Shown piece after piece: positions 1-7,779 of a stretch of 42,868 bases of DNA (positions are counted from its first letter, which is position 1; each line of letters opens with the position of its first letter). The stretch is from the NCBI GenBank assembly GCA_035763125.1, contig DASUBU010000114.1, positions 1 through 42,868 of the forward strand. Reading direction: 5' to 3'. The notes beneath the pieces were generated by a model. That model did not search any database. It was not told where the DNA came from and saw nothing but the letters and a program-made list of their open reading frames with translations. Source of the stretch: SMAG-U1939 sp035763125. Its GTDB lineage: Bacteria; Chloroflexota; Ktedonobacteria; Ktedonobacterales; JADMIN01. A program made the position numbers and the translations under genes.

Positions 1-1
1 T

Positions 2-325
2 ACGTTCGCCGAGGTATCCACCGCCAGGTCCGCGCTGGAGATGCTGCGTCACAGCCCCAGACCACTGGTCGTACTGTGGGATCTGTGGCTCGCGCGCATC
101 GGAGACCAGCACGTGCTGGATCTGATCGAGTGCGAGCCGGCGTTCCAGCCGCATGAGTTCCTGCTCCTTACGTCGGATCAGGAAGGCCTCTCCGCCACGC
201 TCCGCAGTCGCCTGCATGCGCTCCACGTGCCGCTGATCGGCATGCCGTTCGATGTTGACGACCTGCTCCAGCAGATCGCCGCCGCGCAGCAACGCGCGGC
301 ATTGGATACGCGCGCTTCGGAGTAG
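2..325 (+). CDS. Receiver-domain (CheY-like) protein, 5' end outside window
   Basis: Open frame running in from the left edge and ending at TAG 323-325; about 107 residues visible. The visible part reads like the second half of a response-regulator receiver domain: an ALEML helix, then beta-3 with PLVVLWDLWL where the Asp would be the phosphoacceptor, then LLLTSD (beta-4 with the conserved Thr/Ser), then a final helix DDLLQQI. The usual Lys near beta-5 (KP) is not obvious; the sequence there is VPLIGMPFDVDDL, so phosphotransfer may be altered or lost. The internal ATG at 41 lies inside the domain and is unlikely to be the true start. No output domain follows, so this may be a single-domain regulator or the C-terminal receiver of a larger protein. 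Family assignment is moderate. Confidence 0.55.
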   Translation, partial: TFAEVSTARSALEMLRHSPRPLVVLWDLWLARIGDQHVLDLIECEPAFQPHEFLLLTSDQEGLSATLRSRLHALHVPLIGMPFDVDDLLQQIAAAQQRAALDTRASE

Positions 326-387
326 CCGAGAGAAAGCCGCCTACCTCACCCCATCCCACGCAATGCTATCCAGGCTTCGTCCCCGCA

Positions 388-780
388 TCATTCAGGCGCA
401 GGGGCACCGTCGGCGACAACGCCCTTCGCAAAGGTCCACGCGTGTGCCTCGGACGACGCGGAGACCGTGGACGCGGTAGCCCTGATCTCCTGGCGACGTA
501 CCGCGACTCCCAGCATGCCCCGAAACCAGGCACGCTGGACGAACTGAGCGACCCACAGCCAATCGTCCCGTGCCTGCGTATCCAGATACGGCCAGGCGAC
601 CCTGGCGCCAGTTGTGGAGTGGCCGACGATGGCCACGGTTGGCTGCTCGGCGAGTACGTCATACACCGCCTGCGCCCTGGCGGGGTCGCGCCACTCGAGA
701 TCGTCGAGGATCGAGGTCCACAAGAGATCTCGCCAGCGGAGCGCCTGATGGAGGTTGTAGCGTGTGCCAAGCGCGTTCAT
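388..780 (-). CDS. Hypothetical protein, about 130 residues
   Basis: I do not recognise the family. The likely start is ATG at 780, with AGGAAGG ten bases upstream; an in-frame ATG at 789 is also possible, and the frame stays open to 954, but the part upstream of 789 is Cys-rich and looks non-coding. The protein is soluble, Trp-rich (RWRDLLWTS, DDWLWVAQFVQRAW) and has one hydrophobic strand-like segment (TVAIVGHSTTGARVAW). There is no signal peptide or membrane helix. The C-terminal 30 residues are Ala/Ser-rich and probably disordered. It converges with the receiver-domain gene that ends at 325 and leaves about 60 bases between them. The reading frame is supported by the SD and by amino-acid composition only. 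Confidence 0.5.
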   Translation of the reverse strand: MNALGTRYNLHQALRWRDLLWTSILDDLEWRDPARAQAVYDVLAEQPTVAIVGHSTTGARVAWPYLDTQARDDWLWVAQFVQRAWFRGMLGVAVRRQEIRATASTVSASSEAHAWTFAKGVVADGAPAPE

Positions 781-1141
781 GATCGGCATGCCTTCCTGTC
801 TCCACACTGAATAGCGCGTGAGATCCGACTGGCTCGCGGTACGTTGACATACCCACAGCGTGCCAATGAGTTGCCGCGGGGAACCGCAGCATGTCGCTAG
901 CTGGCAAACGTGCTGCTGAGCTATCCCTACGCAGGCGCCGACGGCACGAAGCAAGTCACGGGGGAGAAGGGCTTGTCAAGTAGACATTCAGGCGGCCGGC
1001 ACTAGTCTGTGGTCTTCTGGTGTCGTTCGCCTGCTACGCCGTTGATGGCCGGTGGTCTCGCTCTCGCGGGGCAGCGGCGCTCGATCTGCCCGCGCTATCA
1101 GCGCCGCCACCAGGCCAGCGGACCTGCTTTGTAAGCGGCGC
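781..1141. other. Intergenic region without a convincing gene
   Basis: About 360 bases between the start of the hypothetical protein and the stop of the large ATPase gene. Open frames here on both strands are short and rich in Arg/Ser/Cys and lack ribosome binding sites. A TTGACA at 844-849 on the plus strand has no acceptable -10 box 16-18 bases downstream and no gene to drive. The minus-strand promoter of the hypothetical gene should lie here, but I cannot point to a convincing one. Confidence 0.5.
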
Positions 1142-3676
1142 TCACAAACCGAAGGGATTGCGACGCGATGTGGCGACAGGCTCCTCGTCGAGATGCGCGC
1201 GCTTGGTGATCGCGGCATCCACTTCGGCGCGTGGGTGGGCGTACCTCACCCGACTGTGCGCGCGGACGGTCTCGAGGCGGCGCTCGCTCCATGGCGTGGT
1301 GACGGGATCCGTCTCGAGCGTGAAAACGGGCGTGTGCTGGCCGCGCACCAGCAGCCGGCCGTAGGCGGTGAAGTTGGGCAGGCCGATCAGGTGCTCGGCG
1401 CGCACCGGCGAGGGCGCGAACACCTGCTCCATCGCCGTGGCATCGGCGGCGCCCAGCCGAAACGACAAGATGCTACCCACATTGCCGAGCACCGCGTCGC
1501 GAATCTCGCCTTTGAGCTGGCCGACATGCTGATTTGCCAGCGTCAGCGCCAGGCGGTACTTGCGCGCCTCGGCCAGCATTAGGGCCAGGCTATCGGTGGC
1601 GTAGTTTTGGAACTCGTCCACGTACAGGGCGACATCGCGACGCTCGGCGGCTGGCAGCTCGGCCCGCGAGAGGGCGGCGTGCAGCACCATCGGCAGCAGA
1701 ATCAGTCCGAGGAAGTTCGCGTTCTCACTGCCAAGCAAGCCCTTCGCCAGGCTCAGCAGCACGATCTTGCCGGTGTCCATTGCCTGCCGGAAGGAGAAAC
1801 CGCTCTTGGGCTGGCCCAGAATGCGCCGCATGGTCGGATCGGTGACGAAGTGGCCGAACTTCGAGACGATCCAGTCGAGCACCTCCGAGCGGTGGAAGTC
1901 ATTGGTCTTGGCGATCTGGTCGGTCCAGTAGCGCCTGACCAGCGCATCGCTGACCTGCCGCAGCTGGGTCTGCACGAAAGCGTCATCCTGGAAGACACGC
2001 ACGACCTCGATCAGCGTTCCGCCGTTGGCCATCACCGTCAGCAGGCCGTTGCGCGCGGCGTGCTCGAAGCGCGGCCCGACGATGCCCTGGTGGTGCGGGT
2101 CGTAGAGCTTGGTGAGCAGCCCGATGAACGAGCTGACGACCAGCGCCTGAGCATCTTCGCCCTGCGCTTCGAGCGGATTGATGCCCATTGGATGGGCGGT
2201 GTCAGCCGGATCGAAGAGGATGACGTCCTTCGCCCGGCGCGCCGGGATGCGCCCCAGCACCTGCCGGATCAGGTCGCCGTGTGGGTCAATCACAATCACC
2301 CCACGCCCCGCGGCGATGTCTTGTCCGATCAGGCTTTCGAGCAGCGTGGACTTGCCGGTGCCGGTCTGGCCGACCATCCAGACGTGGTGGTTGCGCGCCT
2401 CGTGCGGCAGCAAGACATCACGCCCCGCACTGCGGACGGAGTTGGTGCCCAGCCGCAGCCCCTCCGTGACACCGCCGGGATAGGGCAGCGAGAGCGCGCC
2501 ATGCTGGGCGGGCAGCCACGGCGCGGCGGAGGGCAGCGCGAAGAGGCGCACCGCTTCGCCCAGGTCGGCCAGATAGGCAAGCTCGGCGGCTGGCCCGGCC
2601 TCGGGCTCGCCCCAGGCGGCAAATTCGAGCGTGTGAAAGTTCTCGGCGGCAATGGCTGCCTCGCTGCGGGGAGCTCCTCGCGCGCGGGCGGAGCGCGGCC
2701 GCACAGTGCGGGCGCCGGCAGCCAGTGGCAGCGCCGGATCTTGCCAGGCGGCTTCGGCGGTGTGGTGGCCGGGGCCGCCCACCTCACCTGCCAGCGTGGA
2801 GATCAACGCGTCGCCCAGGCGCCCGGCGCCGGCCAATTGGATGCGCAGCCGGAAGGCCCGCTGGCGCAGCGCCGCCAGATGTTGTGCCTGCCAGCGCTGG
2901 GTGGTGCGCTCCTCGTGGATGCGTGTCAGCGATTGTACGCTGAGCTGCTCGCCAAAGAGGGCGTCGCGCCGTACCGCGCCGACGGCGGCCTCCGGCTCAG
3001 CCGCCGCGGGCTCGTCGCAAACAGCCAGCGCTAGCTCGGCGTCTGGGGCGAGTGGCTCCAGACAAACGGAAAGCGCGACCGGCTCCGGCTGGCGCAGCAT
3101 TAGCTCCAGGATCGTGCCGGCTTCCGTCACGCCCAGCAGCGGCAAGGGCAAGGCGAGCGCCGTGGTGGCCGGGGCGCTGGGTGCGAACATGCGATGGCGA
3201 ATCTCGACGGTATCGGCAAGTGCGAAGGGACGCAACGCCCAGCGCAGCGCCGGCTGGTCACAGACTGGATCGAAGCGGTAGTTCGGCAGCGTGGCGGCCA
3301 GCAGATCGCGCAGGTCGGCGGCGAACGCGGCGGCTTCTGCGCGCACAGCGGCATGTGCCCCGTCCCAGCCCGCCACACGCCCGATCAGGAGGCACTCGAC
3401 CTGATCGCGCCAGGCGCTCGCCGCGGTGCCCGGACGTGCGAGGTAGCGCACTTCGATGGCGCGCGCGCCTGCCAGCGCGGACTGCGTGGCCCCTCCCAGG
3501 CGCGTCAGCAGCATCGCCTCATGCTCCAGACGCTCCTTGGCGGCTCCCGGCACGACCGCGACCAGCCGAAAGGCGAAGAAGACGCGGCACACGCGGGCGG
3601 CGCCATCATCATCGCCCGCCCTCCTGGTCGCCCCATTGACAAGCGTGGCCGGCTGCTGACCCTTCGCGCGCGCCAT
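1142..3676 (-). CDS. VirD4/HerA-type ATPase (type IV secretion/conjugation-like coupling ATPase)
   Basis: 844-residue P-loop ATPase of the FtsK/HerA/VirD4 superfamily. The start is ATG 3676 with GGAGG nine bases upstream; an upstream ATG at 3751 lacks an SD. The first ~400 residues form an Ala/Arg-rich region with no family I can name. The ATPase core has Walker A GQTGTGKS at about 436-443, a following strand VIVIDPHGDL that is typical of VirB4/VirD4-like enzymes, and Walker B VALYVDEFQNY with the catalytic D-E at about 687-688. After it comes a conserved ANQHVGQL segment (sensor/arginine region). No transmembrane helices are evident, unlike classical VirD4. Such proteins pump or engage DNA during conjugation, or act in DNA processing. 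No relaxase, VirB4 partner, pilus gene or integrase is nearby, so its job here is open. It reads in the same direction as the ECF sigma gene but 178 bases downstream of it. Confidence 0.85.
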   Translation of the reverse strand: MARAKGQQPATLVNGATRRAGDDDGAARVCRVFFAFRLVAVVPGAAKERLEHEAMLLTRLGGATQSALAGARAIEVRYLARPGTAASAWRDQVECLLIGRVAGWDGAHAAVRAEAAAFAADLRDLLAATLPNYRFDPVCDQPALRWALRPFALADTVEIRHRMFAPSAPATTALALPLPLLGVTEAGTILELMLRQPEPVALSVCLEPLAPDAELALAVCDEPAAAEPEAAVGAVRRDALFGEQLSVQSLTRIHEERTTQRWQAQHLAALRQRAFRLRIQLAGAGRLGDALISTLAGEVGGPGHHTAEAAWQDPALPLAAGARTVRPRSARARGAPRSEAAIAAENFHTLEFAAWGEPEAGPAAELAYLADLGEAVRLFALPSAAPWLPAQHGALSLPYPGGVTEGLRLGTNSVRSAGRDVLLPHEARNHHVWMVGQTGTGKSTLLESLIGQDIAAGRGVIVIDPHGDLIRQVLGRIPARRAKDVILFDPADTAHPMGINPLEAQGEDAQALVVSSFIGLLTKLYDPHHQGIVGPRFEHAARNGLLTVMANGGTLIEVVRVFQDDAFVQTQLRQVSDALVRRYWTDQIAKTNDFHRSEVLDWIVSKFGHFVTDPTMRRILGQPKSGFSFRQAMDTGKIVLLSLAKGLLGSENANFLGLILLPMVLHAALSRAELPAAERRDVALYVDEFQNYATDSLALMLAEARKYRLALTLANQHVGQLKGEIRDAVLGNVGSILSFRLGAADATAMEQVFAPSPVRAEHLIGLPNFTAYGRLLVRGQHTPVFTLETDPVTTPWSERRLETVRAHSRVRYAHPRAEVDAAITKRAHLDEEPVATSRRNPFGL

Positions 3677-3854
3677 CTTCTTGATCCTCCGGTGGTTTGG
3701 CGCACCAGCCGCACTCGACGCTTTCATCGCGTGCCGCAGAGGCGTGCCCACATCCGCATGCCCTCACACTCCCATACAGAGACGCGAGGCGACCGCCACA
3801 TCTCTGCGGACCGCTGCCCGCAGCGTCGCCGCTCGCCACGATCGGTCTCTCAGC
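3677..3854. other. Intergenic spacer between ECF sigma gene and ATPase gene
   Basis: 178 bases. It contains the strong GGAGG ribosome binding site of the ATPase gene at its left end. I see no clear terminator (no stem followed by a T-run) for the sigma gene, so read-through into the ATPase gene is possible. Confidence 0.4.
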
Positions 3855-4607
3855 TCAGGATCGCTCTCCCTGGCCCCGCCCCCGTCCTGTGCCGGTCTTG
3901 GGCCCCTGGCGGATGCGGTCTTCATCCAGCTCTGGATACGCATCCGCAAGCGAGCGGCGGACGAAGTGCAAGGCGTTGTTGACGACAGGCACGGTGACAT
4001 CGAGTATCTCTGAGACCGACTTGACGCTCTCCCCGCGCTCTCGCAACCGCACGATAGCGAGATCTCTGCGGCTGTCGAGCGGATCGCGCCGCCGGTCGCA
4101 CACCTGACCGATCTTGCGCAGCAGCTCCTCGTACGCCTCGTGTGTGATCAGCTCGCTCTCCGGCGAATCAGGGGCAGAAAGCACGTGTGCCGGCCCTGTT
4201 TCTTCACCGTCTTCATCGGAGCCCGCGGCGTCCAACGACAGGGTATGATCTCTGATGCGGCCGGTGCGCCGCAGGAAATCGTATCGGACAGTGCGGGCGA
4301 TCGCATTGGTCCAGCCCGCCCACCGAACGTAGTCCGCACCCGCGAATTGATGCAGTGAGTCATAGATCTTCAGCATCGTATCGCTGGCGACGTCGTCCGC
4401 GTCGGCTGACCGGTTGGGGCCGAATAGATGACGCCAGGCGCACCTGTACATGCGTTCGCGGCACGTACCCTCGTTCTCGTAGGGCGGCCAGGATGGAAGC
4501 GGCACACGGGCCGTGGACGAGTGATTGCGCGAGCCCTCGGAGTCGTCTGAAGGCTCGCTGCGGTCACCCCGTGCGCCGGTGGCCCGCCGCTTCGAATGTG
4601 AATTCAC
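3855..4607 (-). CDS. ECF-type RNA polymerase sigma factor
   Basis: 250-residue sigma-70 family protein of the extracytoplasmic-function type, directing RNA polymerase to a dedicated promoter set. The start is GTG 4607 with GAGGAA six bases upstream. The first ~40 residues are a polar, Ser/Arg-rich extension. Region 2 follows: DADDVASDTMLKIYDSL (region 2.2, the core RNA polymerase contact) and RWAGWTNAIARTVRYDFLRR (2.3/2.4). A variable acidic linker of about 50 residues rich in Asp/Glu comes next. Region 4 carries a helix-turn-helix, ERGESVKSVSEILDVTVPVV. A polar GRGRGQGE tail of about 20 residues ends the protein. The acidic residues of region 2.2 are intact, unlike the EcfP type that needs phosphorylation to bind polymerase. 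It lies 77 bases downstream of the kinase/TPR gene on the same strand, which suggests a sigma/regulator pair. Confidence 0.9.
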   Translation of the reverse strand: MNSHSKRRATGARGDRSEPSDDSEGSRNHSSTARVPLPSWPPYENEGTCRERMYRCAWRHLFGPNRSADADDVASDTMLKIYDSLHQFAGADYVRWAGWTNAIARTVRYDFLRRTGRIRDHTLSLDAAGSDEDGEETGPAHVLSAPDSPESELITHEAYEELLRKIGQVCDRRRDPLDSRRDLAIVRLRERGESVKSVSEILDVTVPVVNNALHFVRRSLADAYPELDEDRIRQGPKTGTGRGRGQGERS

Positions 4608-4684
4608 CGTAGGTTCCTCGTCTGGCCGTTCCGGCCTGTGCTAGAGAAGCGCTATCCTCTGGCGGCACTGTGGTGAAGTGGCCG

Positions 4685-7135
4685 TCAGATATCGCGCAAC
4701 GCCTGGGCGATTTGCTCGTGCAGACGGCCAATCTCACTATTGCCTGGGGCCAGCGCGGCGGCCCGCTGAATGGCTGAGTGCGCTTCCTCGAACTGCTTGC
4801 GGCGCAGCCTCGGATCGCTGGCGGCCAGCGCGCTATGGGCCAGCGACGCACTGTAGCCATAGAGCGCGGCGGCATGCTGGTTGTCATGCTCGAGGCTCCG
4901 GCGGTAGTGCTCGATGGCTTGCTGGTGCTGGCCGAGGCTGCGGTAGGTATTGGCGGCGTGAAACGCCAGCCGCGCGCCAGCCGGATGACTGGGTCTCCGG
5001 TGCTCCGCCGGCATCAGCGAGCTGGCGGCGGCGTATGCCTCTGCCGCCGCCTCATCGTGGCCCTGCTCATGGAGCGTGATGCCCAGCGTCGTCCAGACCT
5101 CCGCACGCGGCGTCATGGTGGCCGCTTCAAACAGCGTCGCCAGTTGTTCCTCGTGCCGGCCCATGTGCCCGTAGCTGTGCCCGAGCCGGTGGAGATGCTC
5201 GAAGGCCGCTGTCTCGTCGAGCGTAGCGTCCTCCGGTATCGGCTCGGCCAGGCAGCCCGCCCGCTCGGCCAGCTCGCTCAGCCGTTCGCGCATCGTGTAA
5301 GCGGGTGGCCGATCCTCCGGCACGGGCGCGAGGCATTGGCGGACCAGCATGTCAAGCGCGTATAACGTCTCCTCCCCGATTGCGCGGCCCACCGCGCGAC
5401 CGCCGGAGCTGGCGGGCGGCTGAGCTAGTTGCGCGAGTGGCCCATGTGTCAGGGCCGCCACGTCACGGTCTCTCAGTGTGCGCGAGGGGCCGCTCTGATG
5501 GGCGTGGAACCAGCCTTCCGGGCTGTGAGGAGTAGGTACGAAGGGGTCCCCTGGCACACCCGCGAACAGCTCGAAGATGATCACGCCAAGGGCGTACACG
5601 TCGCTGGCGGGTGTCAGCGCATGCAGCCCAAGCCAGCGCTCTGGCGCCATGTAGGGCGGTGTCCCGACAACTGGCCCACGAGAGCCAATCTCCCGCGCCA
5701 TGGGCACTGCGGCGCCGGGCGGTCCCCCCGTTGCTGCGCTACTACCTTCTGCTTGCGCCTGCGCATCCGCTCCGCGCGCGTGCAGGCGCGTGAGGTTGAC
5801 GGCTGGCGCGGCGGCCCACGTGCGTGAGAGTCCCACGTCGGAGAGCCAGACACTCCGGTCGGGGTCAAGCAGGATGTTCTCGGGTGTCAGGTCGCCGTGG
5901 ATCATCGCCATGGCGCCGGTCTGCCGGTCCACGCTGTGGAGTGCGGCCAGCGCGGCGGCGATCTGTACGGACCATCCGAATGCCTCCTGCGGCGAGAGGG
6001 GTTGCTGGCCGCTGTGCGCTCGACGCAGGGCGGTGCGGAGGTTGCCGTGCGGCGCATAGTCGAAGAGCAGGGCCGGCGTATCGTCGAGCAGCGGCAGGCG
6101 GACAAGCTGCGGCGGTGAGTTTCGAGGCGTACGGCGCCAGGCCGCACACCAGGCGACGATTGCTTCGCGGTACGCATCGGCCATCGCGGAGACGGCCCGA
6201 AACGTGGGGCGCAACAGCTTCAACGCACGCCGGTGGCCTGGCTGGAGAGCGTCGCGCCCCCACGCGAGCACAGCAAGCTCACCTTCCGCCACGCCCTCTA
6301 CCGTGATGTCGCAAAAATGGTAGTCGGTCAGACGCATACCAGGGGTAATCGCCACCGGATGGTGCGAGCGCACCGTCGCGCGCCAGTTGCGGGTGGTTTC
6401 CAGTCCCTTCGACCCTGAATTCGCCGGGCCTCGTAGTGCCTCCGCGCCGCGCTCGCCCTTGGTCGGCACGGCTGTGTCCTCATTGGCGGCGGCGATCGCG
6501 ATTCGCCGCTTGAGGCGCTTTGCGAGTCGCGCGGAGTAGGCGAGCTGAAGCTGCGCTTCGCACCGTTCGCAGCGCGCGATATGGCGAACGACCTCTGGGT
6601 GGGCGCTAGCCGCTGGGAGCGAGCCGAGCCCGGCGTGCCGATCCATGCCACGTGACCGCGAGTGCGAGCTGGCAGCGGAGCCGTCACCCTCATCCGTGGT
6701 AACGGGTGATGTGCTCCTCAGCCAATCCTCCAGATAGCGCTCGTAGACATCAGGATCATCCTCGATATGCGGCCCGCGCACGAGACTGGCGAGGTCTTCT
6801 AGCAGATTGGAGAGGTGGTCTCGCTGCTCAGGGCTAAGTTCCGCGGAGTGGGAGCCGGCGTCCAGCAGCAGCGCGAGCGCGATCTGGTAGCTCGCGTTCT
6901 CTTCGATCTGGCCGGCAAGCTCGGTCAGTTGCTCGTCATCGCCGTGCCACTGGCCAGTAGTCAGGCGAATGATGTCTTGTATCACTGCATCATCCATCCT
7001 GCTGGCGCCAATGGGTTGCATGTCGGCGCCCGGAATGCCGGGCGGTGGAGCGGTGCCGTGTACAGATAACCAATCCGCGGCGGGTAACTCCGACAACTTA
7101 TCTTCGCGATCGCGTGGATCTGGAGGGCGTGGCAT
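4685..7135 (-). CDS. Soluble Ser/Thr kinase-like protein with anti-sigma-type zinc motif and TPR repeats
   Basis: 816 residues; ATG 7135 with GGGAGG six bases upstream. Residues 1-150 are a helical/disordered N-terminus. An HxxxCxxC motif (H185, C189, C192; HIARCERC), followed by a basic helix, resembles the zinc-binding ZAS motif of anti-sigma factors. Residues ~265-625 form a protein-kinase fold: the ATP-binding Lys is probably K306 in ALKLL, the catalytic loop is HGDLTPEN 413-420, the metal Asp is in SDVG 432-435, then GTPPYMAPE 491-499 and SDVYALG 511-517. The glycine-rich loop is degenerate (EGVAEGELAVL), HRD has become HGD, and DFG has become DVG. Residues ~640-805 are TPR-like helical repeats. 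There is no transmembrane segment, so it is cytoplasmic. Position between the 88-residue gene and the ECF sigma gene suggests it controls that sigma factor; this is inference. Confidence 0.88.
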   Translation of the reverse strand: MPRPPDPRDREDKLSELPAADWLSVHGTAPPPGIPGADMQPIGASRMDDAVIQDIIRLTTGQWHGDDEQLTELAGQIEENASYQIALALLLDAGSHSAELSPEQRDHLSNLLEDLASLVRGPHIEDDPDVYERYLEDWLRSTSPVTTDEGDGSAASSHSRSRGMDRHAGLGSLPAASAHPEVVRHIARCERCEAQLQLAYSARLAKRLKRRIAIAAANEDTAVPTKGERGAEALRGPANSGSKGLETTRNWRATVRSHHPVAITPGMRLTDYHFCDITVEGVAEGELAVLAWGRDALQPGHRRALKLLRPTFRAVSAMADAYREAIVAWCAAWRRTPRNSPPQLVRLPLLDDTPALLFDYAPHGNLRTALRRAHSGQQPLSPQEAFGWSVQIAAALAALHSVDRQTGAMAMIHGDLTPENILLDPDRSVWLSDVGLSRTWAAAPAVNLTRLHARGADAQAQAEGSSAATGGPPGAAVPMAREIGSRGPVVGTPPYMAPERWLGLHALTPASDVYALGVIIFELFAGVPGDPFVPTPHSPEGWFHAHQSGPSRTLRDRDVAALTHGPLAQLAQPPASSGGRAVGRAIGEETLYALDMLVRQCLAPVPEDRPPAYTMRERLSELAERAGCLAEPIPEDATLDETAAFEHLHRLGHSYGHMGRHEEQLATLFEAATMTPRAEVWTTLGITLHEQGHDEAAAEAYAAASSLMPAEHRRPSHPAGARLAFHAANTYRSLGQHQQAIEHYRRSLEHDNQHAAALYGYSASLAHSALAASDPRLRRKQFEEAHSAIQRAAALAPGNSEIGRLHEQIAQALRDI

Positions 7136-7200
7136 GCGGAACCTCCCGCTAGCTGTATGGGCAGACGACGGTCAAGGTGGCAACACACGCGAGGGGCGAC

Positions 7201-7467
7201 TCACTTGCCCGCCGGAGAGTCGTCCGGGCAGGACGCGGCCAGTGCGCTGGCCAGCGCGCGAACCTGCGCGACCTCGACCCCCAGCCGCTGCGCGATTCCA
7301 GCGGCCCGCTCGGCAGATACGACCACCTGAGGGATGCCGGGTCCCGCGGCGAGTGCTCGCAAGAGGGCCAGGATGGCGTTTTTGGTGCGGTCAGCATCAG
7401 CCTCAGCACCTGGACCTTGCGTACCGTTGGCGTCCGCTTCGAGGCTGGGGTCGTCATGCCCATGCAT
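7201..7467 (-). CDS. Small hypothetical protein (88 residues) leading the kinase/sigma gene cluster
   Basis: ATG 7467 is preceded by AGAGGAG five bases upstream, a very good ribosome binding site that decides both frame and start against a longer overlapping frame. The protein has a polar His/Asp/Gly-rich first 30 residues (MHGHDDPS), a helix NAILALLRALAAG, and a C-terminal helix pair SAERAAGIAQRLGVEVAQV that could be a helix-turn-helix or a protein-contact surface. I do not recognise a family. It ends 65 bases before the kinase gene on the same strand, so the three genes (this, kinase, sigma) are probably one transcription unit. A role as a regulator or adaptor of that system is only a positional guess. 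Confidence 0.6.
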   Translation of the reverse strand: MHGHDDPSLEADANGTQGPGAEADADRTKNAILALLRALAAGPGIPQVVVSAERAAGIAQRLGVEVAQVRALASALAASCPDDSPAGK

Positions 7468-7666
7468 ACGTTCTCCTCTGGCGGCACTTGCGCATTGGCG
7501 GCCGCCGAAACGCCGAACATCCGCAAGGTGGTCGCGTGTGTGCCTACCCACTCAGACGCGAGTGCGGATCCATATCTCTGAAAGTGTGCCGCGTAATGCG
7601 CGGCAAGATCGGACGTGGCTGGCGCTGCCGCGGGCACAATGCCGCACGGTCCTCTCTCGCGAATGA

Positions 7667-7691
7667 TACGAGTATATGACAGCGAAAGTTG
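7667..7691 (-). promoter_or_regulatory. Possible ECF-type promoter of the 88-aa/kinase/sigma cluster
   Basis: Reading the minus strand, CAACTT (7691-7686) is followed after 15 bases by CGTA (7670-7667), which loosely matches the AAC / CGT pattern of ECF-dependent promoters. An ECF sigma gene autoregulating its own cluster would fit. The spacer is slightly short and the distance to the first start codon is about 200 bases, so this is tentative. Confidence 0.25.
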
Positions 7692-7712
7692 TGAACGTAT
7701 GAGAATTTCGTA

Positions 7713-7733
7713 CTACTGTACCAGTAGCTACTG
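7713..7733. repeat. Palindrome with extra half-site (operator-like)
   Basis: A perfect 12-bp palindrome CAGTAGCTACTG at 7722-7733 is preceded by a third copy of the half-site, CTACTG, at 7713-7718. It lies just upstream of the candidate promoter of the kinase/sigma cluster and could bind a dimeric repressor or activator. Confidence 0.5.
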
Positions 7734-7761
7734 TGCCGAAGGCAGGGTGGCGGAGTAGCAA

Positions 7762-7779
7762 ATCCGCAACGATCCGCAA
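7762..7779. repeat. Tandem 8-bp repeat at 10-bp period
   Basis: ATCCGCAA occurs at 7762-7769 and again at 7772-7779, one helical turn apart, in the A+T-richer control region. It could be a paired protein-binding site. Confidence 0.4.

Noticed and set aside
844..872. Possible promoter starting with TTGACA
   Set aside because: No -10 element at a valid distance and no plus-strand gene downstream.
1607..3034. Long open frame (475 codons) on the plus strand opposite the VirD4-like ATPase
   Set aside because: It is antisense to a gene with clear Walker motifs; its product is low-complexity His/Gln/Gly-rich and has no SD. Long antisense frames are expected in DNA this GC-rich.
7149..7637. 162-codon minus-strand frame overlapping the 88-residue gene
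   Set aside because: No SD, Trp/Arg/Ser-rich product, and it overlaps the kinase ribosome binding region; the 88-codon frame has a strong SD and better composition.
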